From positions 1 to 10,290 of the forward strand of contig CALCEI010000051.1 in the NCBI GenBank assembly GCA_937900575.1: a DNA stretch of 10,290 bases, given 5' to 3'. Origin of the DNA: an uncultured Clostridia bacterium. GTDB lineage: Bacteria; Bacillota; Clostridia; Christensenellales; UBA1242. The notes beneath the pieces are model-generated. The model made no database searches, was not told the origin of the DNA, and saw nothing but the letters and a program-made list of their open reading frames with translations. The position numbers and the translations under genes are program-made. Numbering within the stretch: the stretch's first letter is position 1; the number at the start of each line of letters is the position of its first letter. This document shows positions 8,529-10,290 of the stretch, one piece after another.

Positions 8529-8563
8529 GATTACACAATCTCAACCCCTGAAAAAGTGTAATC
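8529..8563. promoter_or_regulatory. 8-bp perfect inverted repeat in the capsid gene leader
   Basis: GTGTAATC and GATTACAC form perfect 8-bp arms (8529-8536 and 8556-8563) around a 19-base spacer. The repeat ends 25 bp before the capsid ATG and just before its ribosome binding site. In RNA it would form a hairpin at or near the 5' side of the ribosome binding site. It could be an mRNA-stabilising or processing stem, or a protein-binding site for a transcription factor. No T-run follows, so it is not a terminator. Confidence 0.6.
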
Positions 8564-8632
8564 TGTGAGTAATACAACTTTTACTTTTCCAGAAATTGCC
8601 CACGAATGGATTCTCTTTGAAAGTAATTTGCT

Positions 8633-8664
8633 AAAGTTCAAATGCTTTCGCTTGTTCAAACTTT
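8633..8664. repeat. Short repeat pair at the 3' end of the scaffold-position gene
   Basis: GTTCAAA occurs directly repeated at 8636-8642 and 8654-8660, flanked by AAAGTT and AACTTT, which are complementary 6-mers. On the minus strand this gives an imperfect stem around a GC-GAAA-GC (GNRA) loop overlapping the stop codon of the upstream gene. It may be an RNA processing or stability element between the scaffold-position gene and the capsid gene, but the stem has several mismatches. Between this and the inverted repeat at 8529 I see no convincing promoter. Confidence 0.3.
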
Positions 8665-9151
8665 ATGCGTTTGCAAGGTCTTCTTCAGAAGGGAACTCAT
8701 CACCTGCTTGAGGTTCTGCACCTTCGCTTTCGTCTTGAACGTTTCCTGTCACTGCAAGAATACCGTTCGCAACTTGTTGACCTGCGTTCTTGATAAAATC
8801 GCCAAGTGTTTTTTTCTTCTCAACGACTTTTTTACCGATAAAGTCACCGTTGACTGTGACAATAAGTTTCTCGTTACCTAAATCAAGTCTGACAGTTCCG
8901 TCAGGTTGTTTCTTGAAGAAAGCAAGTTTTGATTGTTCTTCAGGAGTTTTCATAGGAATTTTGAGAACTTTTTTCATGTAAGCAATCATTGCTTTGTCAC
9001 GAAGTTCTGTCAAAGATGTAGTTTTTGGTAAAGGAATTTCAAATAAATCATACATACAAGCAAGTTCTTGTATTTCTTGTTCACTCATTTCAGAAATAAC
9101 TTTACCTTCAAGTGGAAAATCATCACTTATTTTTACAGTATCGGTAATCAA
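8663..9151 (-). CDS. Unassigned phage protein in the scaffold position; start uncertain, possibly 5'-truncated
   Basis: Not recognised by sequence. Seen: 162 residues if started at TTG 9151, ending in TAA at 8663. Residues about 18-62 are helical (SEQEIQELACMYDLF, then SLTELRDKAMIAYMKKVLKI). The spacing is loosely like small SAP/HeH-type helical modules. A short beta-like part follows (GTVRLDLGNEKLIVTVNGDF), then a Lys cluster (VVEKKKTLGDF). The tail from about 138 to the end is very acidic (ESEGAEPQAGDEFPSEEDL). Lying directly upstream of the capsid gene, it occupies the place of T7 gp9, and the acidic helical ends would suit a scaffold, but this is positional inference. The frame stays open upstream to a stop at 9206-9208 with no ATG, so the true start may have been lost at the junction. 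Against that, AAAGG lies 11 bases before the TTG, near the spacing used by other genes here. Confidence 0.5.
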   Translation of the reverse strand: MITDTVKISDDFPLEGKVISEMSEQEIQELACMYDLFEIPLPKTTSLTELRDKAMIAYMKKVLKIPMKTPEEQSKLAFFKKQPDGTVRLDLGNEKLIVTVNGDFIGKKVVEKKKTLGDFIKNAGQQVANGILAVTGNVQDESEGAEPQAGDEFPSEEDLANA

Positions 9152-9205
9152 CCAAGATTTGACCTTTGAGAATAAAGGTTTGTTTTTTTGTGCTTTTATT
9201 TGCTC

Positions 9206-9255
9206 TCAGAGCTCTTTGTTTATGGATGAACGTATGTTCCTATGTTTTCGCCTTC
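9206..9255. other. Phage-clpB junction
   Basis: To the left the sequence is compositionally phage-like and open in the phage frame as far as 9205. To the right ClpB homology is intact down to MEGE (about 9247-9258). The roughly 45 bases between match neither clearly. They contain the first AGCT of the window (9210) and a near-palindrome resembling an SOS box. No duplicated target site or recombinase gene is visible, so this is a join of unrelated DNA, either an assembly chimera or an illegitimate recombination scar. Confidence 0.7.
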
Positions 9256-10290
9256 CATAAGCTTTGAAACAGGTATACCTGTCCAGCGGCATACAATTTT
9301 TGCTATTTCGTCTTCTGAAACTTTATCACGAAGCAGTTTTTCGCCTTTCTGGTCTTGTTCAGCCTGATGTTCACGTTCTTCGAGTTCCTTTTTAAGCTGC
9401 GGAAGTCTGCCGTATTTCAGTTCAGCCGCCTTGTTAAGGTCGTATTCATGTTCAGCTCTTTCAATTTCGCCATTAAGCTTTTCAAGTTCCTCACGAAGTT
9501 TCTGTACGGCTGAAATATCGTTTTTCTCATTTTCCCACTTTGCCTTCATGCTTTTCAGGTTTTCACGGAGTTCAGCAAGTTCCTTCTGAATTTCGCCAAG
9601 ATGCTCCTGAGAAATATTGTCACTTTCTTTTTTTAGTGCGGCTTCTTCAATTTCATACTGTACTATTTTTCTTGATATAACATCAAGTTCAGTAGGCATG
9701 GAGTCCATTTCGGTTCTTATGGTAGCACAGGCTTCATCAATAAGGTCTATTGCCTTATCCGGCAGGAAACGGTCTGTTATATATCTGTTTGACAGCACAG
9801 CCGCAGAAATAAGTGCGTTATCATGTATCTTTACGCCGTGGAAAACCTCGTACCGTTCTTTAAGTCCACGAAGAATTGATATTGTATCCTCAACGCTCGG
9901 CTCTGAAACCATAACAGGCTGAAAACGTCTTTCAAGTGCCGGATCTTTCTCGATATACTGTCTGTACTCATTAAGTCTTGTAGCACCGATACAGTGCAGT
10001 TCTCCTCTTGCAAGCATAGGCTTCAGAAGGTTTCCTGCATCCATTGCACCGTCCGATTTGCCTGCACCTACAATTGTATGAAGTTCATCAATAAATAAAA
10101 TTATTTGTCCGTCTGAACCTTTAACTTCTTTTAAAACGGCTTTTAAACGTTCTTCAAATTCACCTTTGTATTTTGCACCGGCAATTAATGCACCTAAATC
10201 AAGTGAAACAAGAATATCATTTTTTAAATTTTCAGGGACGTCACCTCGCACAATTCTGAGTGCTAGAGCTTCTGCAATAGCAGTTTTACC
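9220..10290 (-). CDS. clpB: ClpB disaggregase fragment, open at the right edge and truncated before the second ATPase domain
   Basis: Seen: 356 codons from the window edge, in frame with GKTAIAEALALRIVRGDVP, so it begins inside Walker A of the first AAA+ domain. Further in come Walker B IILFIDELHT (residues about 63-72), the arginine-finger region ALERRFQ (118-124) and RFLPDKAIDLIDEA (174-187). The coiled-coil middle domain (about 200-320) has the typical NEK, VQKLREEL and LNKAAELKYG blocks. The linker RWTGIPVSKLMEGE (335-348) follows. The protein then diverges to NIGTYVHP and stops. Known: ClpB is a hexameric ATPase that works with DnaK to resolve protein aggregates, and needs its second ATPase domain (about 300 further residues), absent here. 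As drawn it would not be functional. The upstream neighbour is outside the window. Codon use differs from the phage genes (CAG, AAG, CTG common) except in about 10060-10250. The sequence type fits Clostridia-like Bacillota. The identity is certain; that it belongs beside the phage is doubtful. Confidence 0.93.
   Translation of the reverse strand, partial: GKTAIAEALALRIVRGDVPENLKNDILVSLDLGALIAGAKYKGEFEERLKAVLKEVKGSDGQIILFIDELHTIVGAGKSDGAMDAGNLLKPMLARGELHCIGATRLNEYRQYIEKDPALERRFQPVMVSEPSVEDTISILRGLKERYEVFHGVKIHDNALISAAVLSNRYITDRFLPDKAIDLIDEACATIRTEMDSMPTELDVISRKIVQYEIEEAALKKESDNISQEHLGEIQKELAELRENLKSMKAKWENEKNDISAVQKLREELEKLNGEIERAEHEYDLNKAAELKYGRLPQLKKELEEREHQAEQDQKGEKLLRDKVSEDEIAKIVCRWTGIPVSKLMEGENIGTYVHP
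9228..9239. promoter_or_regulatory. LexA (SOS) box-like sequence
   Basis: GAACGTATGTTC (GAACATACGTTC on the minus strand) fits the Gram-positive LexA operator GAACNNNNGTTC and differs from the Bacillus-type consensus GAACATATGTTC at one spacer base. It lies in the junction segment, with no convincing -35/-10 pair or downstream SOS gene visible, so it may be a chance match or a scrap of a third locus. Confidence 0.3.

Noticed and set aside
8560..8580. ATTACTCACAGATTAC on the minus strand, a partial resemblance to a T7 RNA polymerase promoter (shared ACTCAC)
   Set aside because: Only the six-base core matches, the TATAGGG initiation part is absent, I see no second copy in the other gene spacers, and no phage RNA polymerase gene is visible.
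8544..8606. Possible 20-codon GTG-started leader peptide before the capsid gene (minus strand)
   Set aside because: There is only a weak AAAGAG upstream, the start is not ATG, and the composition is not phage-like; too short to separate from chance.
1..9205. GGCC, GCGC, CGCG and CTAG also appear absent or nearly absent in the phage part
   Set aside because: Low GC makes these rare by chance (few expected copies each), and CTAG is rare in many bacteria, so they are weaker evidence than GATC and AGCT.
9206..9255. Prophage attachment site inside clpB
   Set aside because: No integrase gene, no visible core repeat, and the phage side is the capsid/scaffold end rather than the integrase end of the genome.
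9220..10290. ClpB as a genuine phage-encoded chaperone
   Set aside because: The gene is an ordinary bacterial ClpB in sequence, with foreign codon use and AGCT content, and is cut before its second ATPase domain. A phage cargo gene would be expected to be intact.

Overview
The window holds the virion-gene block of a short-tailed (podovirus-type) bacteriophage, joined at its right end to a truncated bacterial clpB fragment. All genes lie on the minus strand, so transcription runs from high to low coordinates. Reading that way, the phage order is: an unassigned protein in the scaffold position (8663-9151), major capsid protein, an intrinsic terminator, tail adaptor (T7 gp11-like), tail nozzle (gp12-like), a small internal virion protein (gp14-like), a large internal virion protein (gp15-like), and a very large protein that leaves the window at position 1. 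This matches the T7 head-tail-ejection order, including a terminator just after the capsid gene. Except for the two spacers flanking the capsid gene, phage genes are 9-16 bp apart, and nearly all have an AAAGG-type ribosome binding site. I see no integrase, lysis, replication or RNA polymerase gene here, so lifestyle cannot be judged.

The most interesting gene is the leftmost one (1-2139, incomplete). It occupies the slot of T7 gp16, the last ejected core protein. Its C-terminal part is recognisably an ADP-ribosyltransferase domain of the kind found in phage and plasmid 'polyvalent' proteins. The likely reading is a virion-carried enzyme delivered into the host with the DNA, analogous in logic to T4 Alt.

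The right end (about 9206-10290) is different. It encodes a ClpB disaggregase from the end of Walker A of the first ATPase domain, through the coiled-coil middle domain, to the linker before the second ATPase domain, where it stops. Its codon use differs sharply from the phage genes over most of its length, and changes again inside clpB near 10020-10085. The phage-clpB boundary falls between about 9205 and 9255 and may cut away the start of the rightmost phage gene or the genes upstream of it. A chimeric assembly, or illegitimate recombination, explains this better than ordinary prophage integration. The ClpB sequence type suggests a Clostridia-like Bacillota bacterium, but because the join is suspect it cannot be taken as the phage's host.

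By hand scan, the phage part (1-9205) contains no GATC and no AGCT, although the trinucleotides ATC and GCT are common. AGCT appears six times in the roughly 1.1 kb to the right. This points to restriction-driven site avoidance in the phage and independently marks the boundary. The only gene-free phage stretches of any size are 8504-8662 (capsid leader with an inverted repeat) and 7493-7564 (terminator).
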